64,000 nt of DNA from Golubevia sp. BC0850 (taxonomy: Eukaryota > Basidiomycota > Exobasidiomycetes > Golubeviales > Golubeviaceae). Of the stretch, positions 24,856-36,261 are shown in pieces. The stretch covers positions 124,001 to 188,000 of the forward strand of contig JAAVVG010000024.1 of the NCBI GenBank assembly GCA_012976225.1, read 5' to 3'. Both the position numbers and the translations under genes were made by a program. The first letter of the stretch is position 1. Every line of letters begins with the position of its first letter. The notes beneath the pieces are model-generated. The model was not told the origin of the DNA and made no database searches. It saw nothing but the letters and a program-made list of their open reading frames with translations.

Positions 24856-26538
24856 TTACTGAGCTTCTCTCAACGAGAAGGATGACTGACTTAGCTGAGA
24901 AGTAGAGGGCATAGTCACAGATTCCAGTTGAGGGTAATCGAATGGAATGTAGAACTTTGATATGACTGCATCGTCGAGGTTTAATTTGAGCTTGTGCATG
25001 TGCCGAACAGATAACCTGTCTTCATCCTGTTCTGTTATGTTGGTAGATTCCTCCATCTGGCACAACTCTGAGGTCTTGACCCCAATCTGAACTTCATTGA
25101 GAGGGTTGGACTTCAGGATTTGTTTGATGCTTTCATGATCCAGTTGATGACTTTTGCTGTTGTCACGAGTGAAGAGCGACAGTACCTCAAGTCTCGAATA
25201 TTGAAGCCGAGCGAAGAAGTTAATAAAATCTAAATTACCAGTGATTATCAGAAATTGTAGGGCAGAGAAGTATAAACCTTCTAAGGATAGACCGAGTCGC
25301 AGAGGAGCTAGACAGAGGTTTGTGAAGCAGATACAGTGGAGGGTTGCTTTGGAAACTTTCAGGATAGAATGGAACCAATTTGGATCCAGAGGGTGGTTCG
25401 TTAATAAAAATCCGTCGTCATCTTTGTGAGTAATGTGAAACTCTGACAATCGGTTGCCCACCCATCTACAAAAAGATTCGTCCACTTTGAGGGACTTGTC
25501 TGCTTCCAGATCTATATTTAACCTTGACAAACGACGACAGATAACTTTCACGGAAGATGGGACAAACAGCTCCAGAGTTTGTCTTTCTCCTCCCCCATTG
25601 ATGTTTAAGTCCATCAAGTTCGGGCATGAAGTAGCCAGGTTGAACATCTCGCTTCCGTCTGAATTAGATTGGATAGTGAGATCTATGCTCTCCAGCGACT
25701 CTCTGGAATTCCTTAACTCTTCAATCATTTCCAAGCTCATCGAGGGACCCTTGAAATAAGCCAACGAAACCAAACCACTGTTGGTAAATCTGGTAATCTC
25801 TTGAAGGAGAGGAGTGTAGCCTGTACCATCAAAGATCCGGTTCTCAAGGTAGTGGAACTCGGGATCTTGAATCTGAAGGTACTTGGAGCTCGAAGAACCT
25901 GCAGTCAGTTCGATTGCCGCATTGGCTGAGATCGACACGTAGCTGAGGACCTGAAAGATCTTTAGATTTTGGAGAATGGCTGTGATTTGTGACAGGCAAG
26001 TTGAAGGAATAGCTTGGTAAAGACTCGAATCTGGAAGTTGAAGTGTCAGTGACTTGAGAGTGTGAGAAGAGTTGCTGAGAACTTGAAAAGCCGTCGAGAT
26101 CGTCGCAGTCTCCCACTTTTGGAGAGCTTCCTCCATATCCTGAACGAAAGCAGCTAGGTCTAGAGAGACCTCATGAAGACTCTCTTGACTGAGTCTGGAG
26201 TTTCGAAGTAGTCGCTAGGGGAAGAAAGGAGACAGGATCAGTCATGTTGATGACTGAGTGACGAGAATATCTGTACTCACCTTGATCACTTTGTTCATCC
26301 CATCTCTCATCTCATCTTGACCAATCTGAGACGCCTTGTTGGGGCCACTGAAGGTAGAAACGAGGGTTTTGAAGAGGGATGGGTCTGATTGAATAACATC
26401 CCTCCACTGGCGATTCGTCGAGGCAGTTCTGCAAATTTCGGTCGATGTCAGATACTTGCACACTTGCAGAAAGACCTCTCTTGGAACTAAGTAGAGCGGA
26501 TCGTGTAGTTGAGTGATCTCTTTAGATGTTGAATCCAT
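24856..26538 (-). CDS. F-box/LRR-type protein, paralogue A
   Basis: Exons 26538-26281 and 24856-26214 (66-base intron) give about 538 residues. The N-terminus is an F-box (LVPREVFLQVCKYLTSTEIC, then TNRQWRDVIQSDPSLFKTL). The rest is leucine-rich with irregular repeats (LKSLTLQLPDSSL, LESIDLTIQSNSDG, CPNLMDLNINGGG, LEVLSLF), as in fungal F-box proteins whose LRR part presents substrates to an SCF ubiquitin ligase. The start is the ATG shared with paralogue B, where both have CTCGTCTTCA just before it. From 26469 to 25543 the sequence looks base-for-base identical to paralogue B, intron included, while both ends have diverged. Both copies keep open frames, so both may be active. F-box call is by motif; the target is unknown. 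Confidence 0.8.
25543..26469 (-). repeat. conversion tract, copy A (inverted to 41374-42300)
   Basis: This 927-base tract, read on the minus strand, appears identical to 41374-42300 on the plus strand in every piece I compared, including the 66-base intron. First mismatches are just outside: T versus C at the 5' side and A versus G at the 3' side, after which divergence rises quickly. Confidence 0.85.
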
Positions 26539-27457
26539 TGAAGACGAGCTGTTGAATGACATGCCGGTTGAGAAGGATTGAGTGCCCAAGGGATGGATGA
26601 TCTTGAAGTGCAATCGAACAGCTGGGTGATTCAGCCAGCTTCAGAGGAATGAGTAGAAATAGACTAGGAGCACGGAATTCTAAGTGTTGGAGCTTGGGGA
26701 AGAAAGGAAAGAGCAAAGTGAGATGCGCTGGAGGAGGGATCTTGATAAGAGATGAATGAAAGAGTTGAGACCCAAAGAACATTCTTTTCTCATGCGACGA
26801 AGGAGGTCGTTCACAGACCTCTTTTGCCAAGTAGATAAGAGAAATATCCTATTATTATTCTGCTAAAAAAAATAAAAAATAGAGGTCTTTGCCTCAATCT
26901 AGCTCGTCCCGGCGGCTTGAGACGCAAATCTAAATGGATGGTTTGAAGGTCGGTGCTTCCATTTGACGAAGTTTCATTCGACATGCGGAATGGAAAGGCA
27001 AGATTCTCGATCGAGATTACTCAGAATCTTTTGCTTGACTACTTGCTCTTATTCCCGGGATCCTAGCCTCAATCGCTCGATGTAACAGCTTTGACCTCGA
27101 CCCATGTAAACACCCCTGGATCTCGTCGTCTCAAGGAAAAGGATCTTTGACCGTTTGAACGTCGAGCATCACATAACTCGCGATTTCAGCTGCAAATTTG
27201 CAGATACAGTGGCATCAACAGTGGGAGCTAAATCGAAAGTTCATGAAAAAACGCAGAAAAAGACTGGTTAGTACATCACAAACGTCAACACAATCCCAAA
27301 ATTCAGTGTACAAATGACCGTCTAATTCGAACCAATAACAGAGAGGAAAGACACACAGGGTGAATTACTGAAAGAAACAATAAAGAAACCAATGAGATGC
27401 AGAAGAACGAGAAAGAGAAATTCGAAAGCTCGATTGAGAAGGATGACCTTGATAAAT
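26539..27457. other. intergenic, F-box A promoter and NOC2 3' end
   Basis: The first 120 bases next to F-box A share scattered blocks with the region before F-box B (an AATCACCC block, TTCGATTGC and CATCCCTT, in the same order), so the promoters are paralogous. The remainder shows no gene. The NOC2 3' untranslated region should lie at the right end. Confidence 0.5.
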
Positions 27458-30400
27458 CTAACCTTCAACCATTTGGTTTTTCTGATTCATCATCTCTTTC
27501 TTTTGATCTCTAACCTTCTTGGCCAATCTGAAAGCACCTTCCAATGGATTTTCATTTTCGATTTCCGATTTCAAAGACTTTAAATATTTCGGAGCCAAAC
27601 CATCTTGATTCCTTTTATTTTCAATGATTCTAGAATTTAATTTAGATTTCTCGATGATTAACTTGATAGCCAAACCCAATTTAGCAGAAGTATTACCTTT
27701 AAGGACTCTTTTAAGTTGAACTTCGATAGGAACGAATAGTTCAGGGAAAGCCAAAGACCTTGAATTGACGACTAAGAAATGAAGTAAAAGATGGGTAGTT
27801 TCTTCAGAAAGCGAATCTGAATAAATCTTAGTTCTTACATATGGTTGAGGAGCTCTAATGATTAAAGATAGATCTAGAGGAGTTAAAGTTGATCCTCGAG
27901 GTTTACGTTGGAATTCGGCAGAGGAGAGAATTTCCATTAGAAGTGATGATAGAGGGATGTAAAGATTTGTTCGAGAAGATAGGAGGATTAATGCTCTGAC
28001 TAGATGTAGACGTAAAGGGAAGTATCGAGAAGTTGGCATCAACCTAAGATGGGACGAGAGAGTAGAGAGATGATGTCAGTTGGAATGCGGTTTCAAATCA
28101 AAGAATCATCAACGTTCTCAACTCAAACTCACTTAGCAACTCCCAAAGCGACCTGAACCAAAGGATAAACCAGTGGTCTAAGCGGACTATCCTCAACATT
28201 TCCAGTTGCGGCATTCTTCTCCTTTCCTCCATTCTTTCCCTTTCCTTTCTCTTTACCTTTCTCTTCTTTCCCACCGATTTTCTCTTCTTCAATTCCAGCA
28301 GCTCTCTCTGCATCTCTACCAAGAACGTCAGCCCAGACATCAATGCAATGGATGAATTGCCAGTTCAAGACCGCTCTGTAAGATTCTTCAGTTTTGTTCT
28401 TGATGCAATTCCTAAGAGCAATGGCAAGTTGACGAATGAAACCGAAAGCGTGTTGATATGAAGCTGAAGAATCGAGGGAGTAAAGAGATGAGAAAGTGTT
28501 TTTGAGAAGATTGATTGAAGGTAAAGTGTGGATCGTTGTGAGTTTTGTTGAACGAATGAAAGAGTGGTAGGATCCCTGTTTTGTGATGGGAAGATCAGAG
28601 TTGGATCGAGTAAGGTTTTCGGAGGGAGGTGATGATTTCGCAATGGTCAGTTTCTATCCGCATCAACAACTCTTTCTACATCAAGGTCAGTTTCTACTCA
28701 CCTTCAAACACATATCCAGAATCCCATCATCTCCACCTTCAGCGCATTTCCTGATAGCAAGAAAACTAGCGATCCTAACCTTATCATGACTTTCACTCCA
28801 AAGTTTAAGTAAAACCTTAAGATAATCTCTAATCCCTCTTTTATCTTCCCATAACCAAGGTAAAACTTTTTCACTTTCAGAGACCACTACACTCAACATG
28901 GATTCTTCAGTCAAACCTTTCAACAACCTCCTCACACTTGAGAAATAAGAGACCAAAACTTTACGCAAAGATTTCCAAGTCTTGTTATTTGTTGAGATTT
29001 TGGTTTTCCCATCTGCTAATTGTTTATATGGAATATGCCAAGTTAAAAGTACTGGCGTGTATTTTAAAGAAGTTAAAACTAACTTGTTGAAGACTGAAGG
29101 TGAATTTATAATATAGGCAGATTGAAGAGTTGAAGATAAATCATCTTGAGAATCCAATCTAGAGGCAGATCTGAAGGCTAGAAGAAGTTTTCTAAAAGAC
29201 CTTAAGGAGCGATTCTGATGTTTTGAAAGTAAAGAGAGAAGATTGAGTTCATTGGGAAGAAAACGGGGTAGAAGGAGAGAAATCAGGAGAATGAATAAAG
29301 AATGCACATAACAAGATTGAGATCGTTCTCTCATCTCACACTTCTCACTTCCTACTTTTCACCCTTTGGACTTACTCACCTTAATCATAGCCTTCTGCCA
29401 ACCTTTCAACATCTTTTCAGTAACAACCTGTGGTCCTTTACCTTCTTTCTCAATCCCAGCTTTCTTCCCCTTCTCAACCGATTCCATCTCAACATCTCCA
29501 TCTTCCTCTGAACCTTCTGAGTCAGAAGCATCTTCTTCTCCTCCGAAATTCAAAAGTTCAGCGTCGTTCTCTTGTAGATACTTGTAGAAAGCTGGATCCT
29601 TTTGAGCGAGTTTCGAGAGCTGATCTACGTGGGTGGTCGAGTCTTCGTCTTGAAGGGTTTAAAGTGGTAGAAGAGATAGAATTTGCGAGGATTGAAATTG
29701 GGGAAGGAATAGGGGAAGGTGAGGGTTAGAATTCGAGGTTGGCGAGAGAGAGAGAGAGAGAGAGAGGAAGGGTTCTGGAGAAGAGAAAGAACTAAGGGGC
29801 GGTAACTTCATTAGAGCAGCCTCACTCTTGCTCACATGAAGCAACTCATATGAAGCGATCTCATGTCTGCTTCATGTCAAAATCTTCCAAGAATCGGAAA
29901 AATGAAGCAGGTATGAGGCTGCTTCCTGTTCATATGGCAAGTCAGACCTCTTCATACGAGGCAACATGAAGCAAGCCTAGGATGACAAGGCTGAGGTCCG
30001 GAATAGTCCACTAGTTGGGACGAAGCAAAGTTTTGAATGTGGCAAAGGCTCAAGACCTGTCCTCTCATTCCTTCCTTCCTTCCCAAAGTAAACCATCTTG
30101 TTCCATTGTTCGACCTTTCACCTTGAAACATCACATCTTCTCCCTTCATCTTGGTCTTCCTCTCTCGTTTTCAAGAAATCAGTTTTTTAAGACTTAACTT
30201 CTTGCAGCTTGAGAGTGAATTTCAGAGACTTTCAGCGCTTGACTTCTCTTCCTTTTTCACGATTTGAACAAAGAACGATTTTACTTCTCTCTTTCTCTCT
30301 ACTTTGCCTTGCGCTTTGAGCTAATATATCACTTCTTTCGACCTCATATGAACCGAAACCGGCTTCCTTTCTCTCCATTTCTATCCATTTGAGTCATGAA

Positions 30401-31315
30401 GTGACATGAGCTCACAGGAAGAAACATCAAAGCGCTTCATATGAAGAACTTCATGTCTTGCTTCATATCCAGAGAGGCCAAAAGTACCCAGAAATGAAGG
30501 TCATGTGAAGCACCTCACAAAGTATGGAGCATGACCGACCCCCAGAAGGATCTCAAAAAGCAGAGCCTTCAATTGATTTTCCGCCAGATCCACTCTCTGA
30601 TATTTTGTTCTACCCTGACTCCAACGTCACATTCTATAGCTCCTCGCGCCAATGCAAGGCAAAGCAGAACTCCCTCCTTTTGAAAACTCACCTTCATCTT
30701 CCATCTGTTCGATTTCTCTCAACTCTTTGGCTTCACCTCCATCCGAATCTGAATCCTCCTCATCCTCCTCATCTTCTCCATCCTCATCTTGATCTGATTC
30801 CATTCCTGATTTGAAACCGCCTCCTAAGAAGTCTGCTACGCTCATTCTGGTTGGGGGGGGGGAAGATTGAGAGAGTTAGAATCCTCTCTGGACAGCTACC
30901 CGGTTGAGGATGACATATGATCTATTGTACTAACCCTTTCTTGACTCCATCTTGTTCATCCTGAGATTGTTGATCATCATCGTCCTCCTCTTCTTCTTGA
31001 TCATCTTCGTCCTCGTCAGTTGCATCTTGTGGAATCTTTGAGTTGGCAGTTGTTGAAGATTTCCCTTTCTTTGCAGCAGATCTTTCAATTGTTGCTTTCT
31101 TCTTTTGATAAGCTCGACGATCTTTTAATGTCTTGTCAAGCTGCACAGAGGGAGAGGCGGAGGGGGAGGGGGAGGGAGAAAAGAGAGAGAAAGAGAGACA
31201 AAAGGAATTGGATGAGCTCATCGCTGGTCCGACTACTGCTACTGCTACTGCTAATAATAAGATGACTTACGTTATTCTTTAAGAACTTTTTAGTTCTCTT
31301 TGTAGCTTTACCCAT
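27458..31315 (-). CDS. NOC2: nucleolar complex protein 2 (60S ribosome biogenesis)
   Basis: Seven exons keep frame: 31315-31271, 31140-30935, 30846-30692, 29648-29380, 29214-28702, 28575-28133, 28043-27458, giving about 738 residues. It opens with MGKATKRTKKFLKNN, the conserved Noc2 start, then an acidic region and MSVADFLGGGF. The core has typical Noc2 pieces: TLPSINLLKNTFSSLYSLD, YQHAFGFIRQLAIALRN, RAVLNWQFIHCIDVWADVL, RYFPLRLHLVRAL, RAPQPYVRTKIYSD and FPELFVPIEVQLKRVLK. Noc2 pairs with Noc1 and Noc3 to move pre-60S particles through the nucleolus. An unusual Lys/Glu/Gly-rich insert (EEKIGGKEEKGKEKGKGKNG) follows WADVLGRD. Intron 3 is 1043 bases and contains a repeat-bearing insertion. The start is 172 bases from that of UBP6, divergent. 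Confidence 0.93.
29743..29765. repeat. GA microsatellite in NOC2 intron 3
   Basis: About 11 GA units inside the long third intron, near its acceptor. Confidence 0.8.
29834..30525. mobile_element. candidate non-autonomous DNA element in NOC2 intron
   Basis: The 1043-base intron holds two clusters of a short motif. ATGAAGC occurs at 29836, 29850, 29902 and 29966 (plus one reversed at 29869) on the left, and its reverse GCTTCAT at 30434 and 30460 on the right, with several near-copies (CATATGAAC, TCATGAAG, TGTGAAGC) around them. The clusters flank about 370 unrelated bases. Near the ends TGCTCACATGA (left) mirrors TGCTTCACATGA (right, reverse strand). Mainly direct copies on one side and inverted on the other look like the subterminal repeats of hAT-like or related MITEs. 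I found no target-site duplication and no transposase. A regulatory motif cluster is an alternative. Confidence 0.4.
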
Positions 31316-31487
31316 ACTTTTACTCCTACTCCTAGTTTAATAGATCCAACGTCTGTCAGAGAACAACCAACCCAACCCACTCGAGAACTTTTCTCAACTT
31401 TTGAAAATTTGATACGCGACCGATCGTTGCTGTGAGCTTCGTAGGCTTCCTCTTGTTACATCTTCTATCGACACCCTCAATTAATAA
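31316..31487. promoter_or_regulatory. bidirectional promoter NOC2 / UBP6
   Basis: The 172 bases between the start codons of two divergent housekeeping genes. Position alone implies shared regulation; no motif is certain. Confidence 0.5.
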
Positions 31488-34359
31488 ATGGGAAAGATGA
31501 GCTCTTCTATTCCAATCAAGATCAAGCACTCTGGTAAAGTGGTAAGTATCGAAAGCACAACGGCTACCAGCTTTAGAGAGGGCGAGAGAGAGTGCTAGCT
31601 TACCTAGCGTTGCAGACAGATTAGCCAAACCCTATCCTGCAACCTCTACTCGTGAGGTGGGACTAAGACTGGCAATCAGAATCATTGAACGTTGACTGGG
31701 TCGTGGGAGGCAGCCACGTTAGAATCCAGAGGGACAGGGATTGCAGAAAGGGAGGTTTCATCTTCTAGAAGATAGTAGAATCGCCAACCTCTTCTGAAGC
31801 GAGGCTGGAAGGGCTTCCGCATAGCTTGCAAAGCTTAGGCAGTAGACCTCGAGGTGAACTCTATCTGCTCTTGAAGGAACGAGTTGGGTGTTGCAGGGGG
31901 CGAGGAAGCAGTTGGTGTCAAGGGAGAGTCCCATTGCTGAGCTGTTGGCACAGAGGAAACGCAAGGACTCTTTCTCTTTCTTAGGACCAGCTTATCTAAA
32001 GAACTAATACCTTACAGATCCAGTCATTGAAAGCAGAGCTCATCTCCACCTCCGAACCTTCAGCCACTCACTCCATCCCATCATATCTCCACCTCTCACC
32101 TCCCAGCACGACCTAACTCTCGATCCCTCTCTAACCGGTCTAGATCTAAAAGCCACAATCTATTCCCTAACAGGAGTGGAACCTTCGCGTCAAAAAGTGA
32201 TGATCAAAGGAGGTTTATTAAAAGACGAAGTCAATCTATCAACCATTTCAGCCAAACCCAATCAAGTTTTCATGGTTTTAGGTACAGCTGGAGAATTACC
32301 TCAAGCACCTACTCAGAAAATCACTTTCTTGGAAGACATGACTGAGAAGGAATTGGCGGAAAAGGGAGATTTGGAATCAAAGAGTGGTTTGGTCAATTTG
32401 GGAAACACTTGTTATTTGGCTAGTACTTTACAGGTTTTGAGAGCCATTCCTGAATTACAGACTGCTTTGAATAAGTGAGTTGAATGGGTGGGGTGTGATT
32501 GGTTGAGAGACGGGATTGAGGTAGGAGAGAGATGGAGTTTTGAGAAGATTGAGAGTTCTCTTCCCTATCTCTCCAGCTTCTTTCAAGCCTAACGCTAACC
32601 TTTGCTCCCCTTTTCTCTCATCAGATACCAAGGCAACTTAGGATCCCACGATCCAGAATCAAACCTAACAGCCTCCCTAAGAGACCTCTTCAAATCCTTA
32701 TCTCAAACCACAGATTCAGTTCCACCTTTTGCTTTCTTAACACTCTTAAGACAAGTCGCCCCTCAATTTGCAGAGATGGCTAGAGGTAGTGCTGCTACAG
32801 GTGGTGGAGGTTATGCTCAACAAGACGCTGAGGAAGCTTGGGTTAGGATAGTCAGTGCTCTTGGGAATAGCTTGAAAGTCGAGGAAGAAGGAAGTAATGG
32901 AATGGCAAAGAAATTTGTTGAGAGTTATATGACTGGTTGGATGAGTATTAAGTGAGTAAATGGTGAGATGAGAGGTTTGGATCGGAGAGGGGTTGGAAAA
33001 TTGACTTTTTTTGTTACCCTCCCCCCTGTTCTTTAAAATAGACGTTCGACAAAGGAAGCTCCAGAAGAAGAGGCTACTTTTCAACAGGATCCTTTCTCAA
33101 TGTTACAGTGTAATATTTCTGGTACTACTAATGAGATGATGTCTGGAATCGAAGATGTGAGTCATATTTGATTTTCGGATCCTCATTTCCTCGATTTCTT
33201 TCAGATTGAATTCTTTCACAAGAACTAATCCTTTTCTTCCCTTTTGAATTTCATCCTTCTTCTTTAGTCCTTAACTCAACAAATCGAAAAGAATTCCCCA
33301 ACTCTCTCACGTACAGCCGTGTATGATGAAATCTCACGTATCGATCGTCTACCAAAATATTTAACGACTCATTTCGTTCGCTTCTACTGGAGAAGAGAAA
33401 TCAACAAAAAAACCAAGATTATGAGAAAAGTGAAATTTCCTTTCGTTTTGGATGCAACTCCATTCTTATCTGATGAATTGAAAAAGAAATTAGGTCCAGC
33501 TACCAAAAAACTTCAAGCCATTGAAAAGGAAAGAGAAGAAAGAGAAAAGATCAGAAAGAAAGCTAGAGGAGCCAGAGATGAAATGGAAAAGATTAGAAAA
33601 GAAGAAGCTAAGAAAAGTGAAAGTTCCACTGCTCCCTTACCTTCTGTTTCTGGAGATGCAATGGATGTAGATTCTAAACCTGCTGAAAATACCGAAGGTT
33701 TATCTGAAGGTTCAAAAGCTGCACTTGGTTCTGCTATTACAGAAGAAGAAGAAAAAGAATTGAGAATCAAGGAGAAGAAAGAATTTGAAGAATCTATTAA
33801 TGAGGAAGTTAGGAAGGATGTTGGAGCTAATGTCACTGCTCTTTATGAATTGGTCGGGATTGTTACTCACAAAGGTGCCGCGGCTGATGCTGGTCATTAT
33901 ATTAGTTGGGTTAGAAAAGAAGGAAGAGAAGGAGAGGAAACTAAGAAGGGTGAGAAGGATGAGATGTGGTATAAGGTGAGTAGAGATTTGATACAGCTTT
34001 CAATTTGATGTCATCAGAGCGCCACTGACTGTTTTCCCAACACCTTCTCTTTTCTAATGCAGCTTGATGACGACAGGGTATCAATCGTTGGACGTGAGAA
34101 AATCGTAGCTTTGGATGGTGGAGGAGAAGGTGAGTTTCGAGGATTGCTCTCAAGTCTCAGAAATCAAATCAAGTCTCACCTTTGTCTTTTTTTTCTTCCC
34201 ATTTCTCTCTTTCCCCTCTAGATTCTGTTGCGTATATTCGTGAGTTCTTGTTCCAGTTTTACCTCCTTCTTAGCCCTTCACAGCTGACTCAGTCTTTCCC
34301 CATCTTCCTCTCCTATTCTCCTCACTACAGTTCTCTATCGTCACAAGACTTTGGCTTAA
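31488..34359 (+). CDS. UBP6: proteasome-associated deubiquitinase Ubp6/USP14
   Basis: Eight exons keep frame: 31488-31541, 32107-32474, 32625-32951, 33042-33156, 33268-33975, 34063-34129, 34222-34239, 34331-34359, giving about 561 residues. An N-terminal ubiquitin-like domain (PIKIKHSGKV to PNQVFMVLGTA) binds the proteasome. The USP domain has the Cys box GLVNLGNTCYLAS (Cys about 120), YAQQDAEEAW, and the His box HKGAAADAGHYISWV (His about 498). It ends SVAYILLYRHKTLA like other Ubp6 proteins. It removes ubiquitin from substrates at the 26S proteasome. A long Lys/Glu-rich insert (about residues 360-445) lengthens it beyond the roughly 500-residue yeast form. Intron 1 is 565 bases. Exon 7 is only 18 bases. 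Confidence 0.95.
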
Positions 34360-34702
34360 ACGTTGCACTTTGTTCTGTTCTCTCTACTTTATCTCTAGAT
34401 TGACACATCTTAATAAGACGAAATGAATGAAGACAAGTCGTCTCGATATGGTGATTGAATGATTGATCGAGCTTTTGTACAAGGACAGGGTACGGATTTG
34501 TTGAAGAAGATGAACAAGAGGTAAACGGAACAACGTCACAGGAGCTATTTGGGAGTGACATGGGAGAGTGAATGGCGTGGTCAGAGACGAAGCTATCCTG
34601 CTCTCGAAAGCTCTTTATTTTTTTTCAAATTTTCCGTCCAGTTCGGGGTCAACTCACACTAGATTGAGACTGGAGGATTCGAAAAACGGAAAAGGTTGTA
34701 AA
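34360..34702. other. intergenic
   Basis: Space between the UBP6 stop and the F-box pseudogene on the other strand. Nothing recognised. Confidence 0.5.
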
Positions 34703-35949
34703 TCAGTATGGGAAGAAAGTGAAAGAAAAAACTTCCTTGAGGCTCGAGTACTCACCCTGATCTCTTCGTATGTCTACCTCGACGAATCTCGGCAAATTTC
34801 TTAGGTCGACGACTTCTTCCACTAGCTCTCGTAACTTCGGTAGAGCAGCCGGGTTCCCATCGATGAAAGCGATCAGAAGTTTCTTGAGCGGGACCATCTT
34901 GACACCTTCCACCTCGTATCCGGCTTTGACCCTGCTTGTCTTCGGCGGAGGAGGGACTGAAGCTCATTCCATTCTCCAAAGCAAAGATGTACTCTCGATT
35001 CTTCCAGAAGAGGACACCTTTCTTCCAGCAATTCAACGTTGTGGGTCGAGTTCACCCATAGCTTGGACACGGAGGGGATTCCTAGTAGACTTCGATCTTC
35101 GAAAACCAGAGTTGAGAACTTTGAGGTCGAAGGAATGATCATCCAAGAAGGAAACGGCCCTTCTGAGTCCGCCCTCAGCTCCAACACCTTTAGAAGAGGG
35201 AATTCCAGGGGAGACTCCTTGCTTTCTGTCTACTTGATTCCAATGTTGAGATGTTTGAGAGTCGGAGCGGTGTCTTGAAGCGCTTTTCTCCAGAACGAAG
35301 AGGACCATGTTTCATAGATGGCGAGAGAGATCAGGTTGTTGAAGAGGCATCCAGAGAAGAGGTTCGGAGGCACCTCTATGCCACAAATCCAGATCACCTT
35401 CAAGCCCAATACTCTTCCTACTTCCTCCACTCTGTTGGAGATGTTGATCCTTGGAGCTTTCCTGCTGTATCTAAGAAAGCGAAAGTCTCGCATGTTAAGG
35501 CAGTTGACAAATGCTGAAAATTTGTTGAAGAAAGGATCCCTTTGCTCAGGACCAGGAACGTAAACCTCTTGAGGTTTGAGGCTTAGATCTACATGAAGCA
35601 GCTTGAGTGTCTGAAAAGAATTTTGAAGCGAATGGAAAAGTTGGCGAAGTCCTTGAGCTGAAAGAAAATGAGAATTCATCGAGACCATCTTTAAATTGCT
35701 TTCAGATCTTTCATCAAACATCTTCAAGAGCTTTTCGTTCCTCGATATCGTCGTCGTCGTCGTCAAAGAGCCCAAACCCATAATCGTGCCATGGAAGCTC
35801 TGGTTCGGAATAATCGAACACTTGCCATAAAGCCTTTGCTGGTTGATAGATTCCAGCCATTTCCTACTGACTCGTCTAGCCTTGAGCCTCTCTTTAAGTT
35901 CTAAAACCTTGAAGAGTTCGGGCAGGATTTCTGGGGGTGGTGCTTGCAT
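34703..35949 (-). pseudogene. F-box/LRR-type gene with stop and frameshift
   Basis: From 35949 the frame reads an F-box (PPPEILPELFKVLELKERLK, then RRVSRKWLESINQQRLYG) and leucine-rich pieces (LRQLFHSLQNSFQTLKLLHV). An in-frame TAG at 35230-35232 is followed in the same frame by more of the same protein (PLLKVLELRADSEGPFP, DRSLLGIPSVSKLWV). Near 34960 the frame changes, and the C-terminal piece SRVKAGYEVEGVKMVPLKKL continues to a GTGAGTACTC donor near 34751. That C-terminal piece is related to the relic exon at 17.7 kb. One stop and one shift suggest a young pseudogene; sequencing errors are an alternative. It is not close to paralogues A and B. Confidence 0.65.
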
Positions 35950-36261
35950 GATAGAATGGGTGGGGACGCTGCGAGGAAAAAGAGAACGTAAGTGAGAGGA
36001 TGGATGGACTAGATTACTCCTTGTCTCACCTTTGTCTCTCTCTTACTTTCTCTGAGATGTATAGAGGTGATGATGTTTCTTGAAAGAAAGGGAACAGGGA
36101 AAGCGAGAAGGAGTATTAGCTCGGATCAGATCCACTAAATCCGATTTTGATAAGCTCTTTTCTTTCTTTCTTTCTTCCTTTCTTCCCAGCCATCCCATCC
36201 TTTTCTTACCTTTCTTTCAAACTTATTAGTCTACCTCAACTCGACTCTACCAATCCTAGTA
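35950..36261. other. divergent promoter region
   Basis: 312 bases between the F-box pseudogene start and the next gene start. A pyrimidine-rich (CTTT) stretch lies at about 36160-36185. Nothing else seen. Confidence 0.5.
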
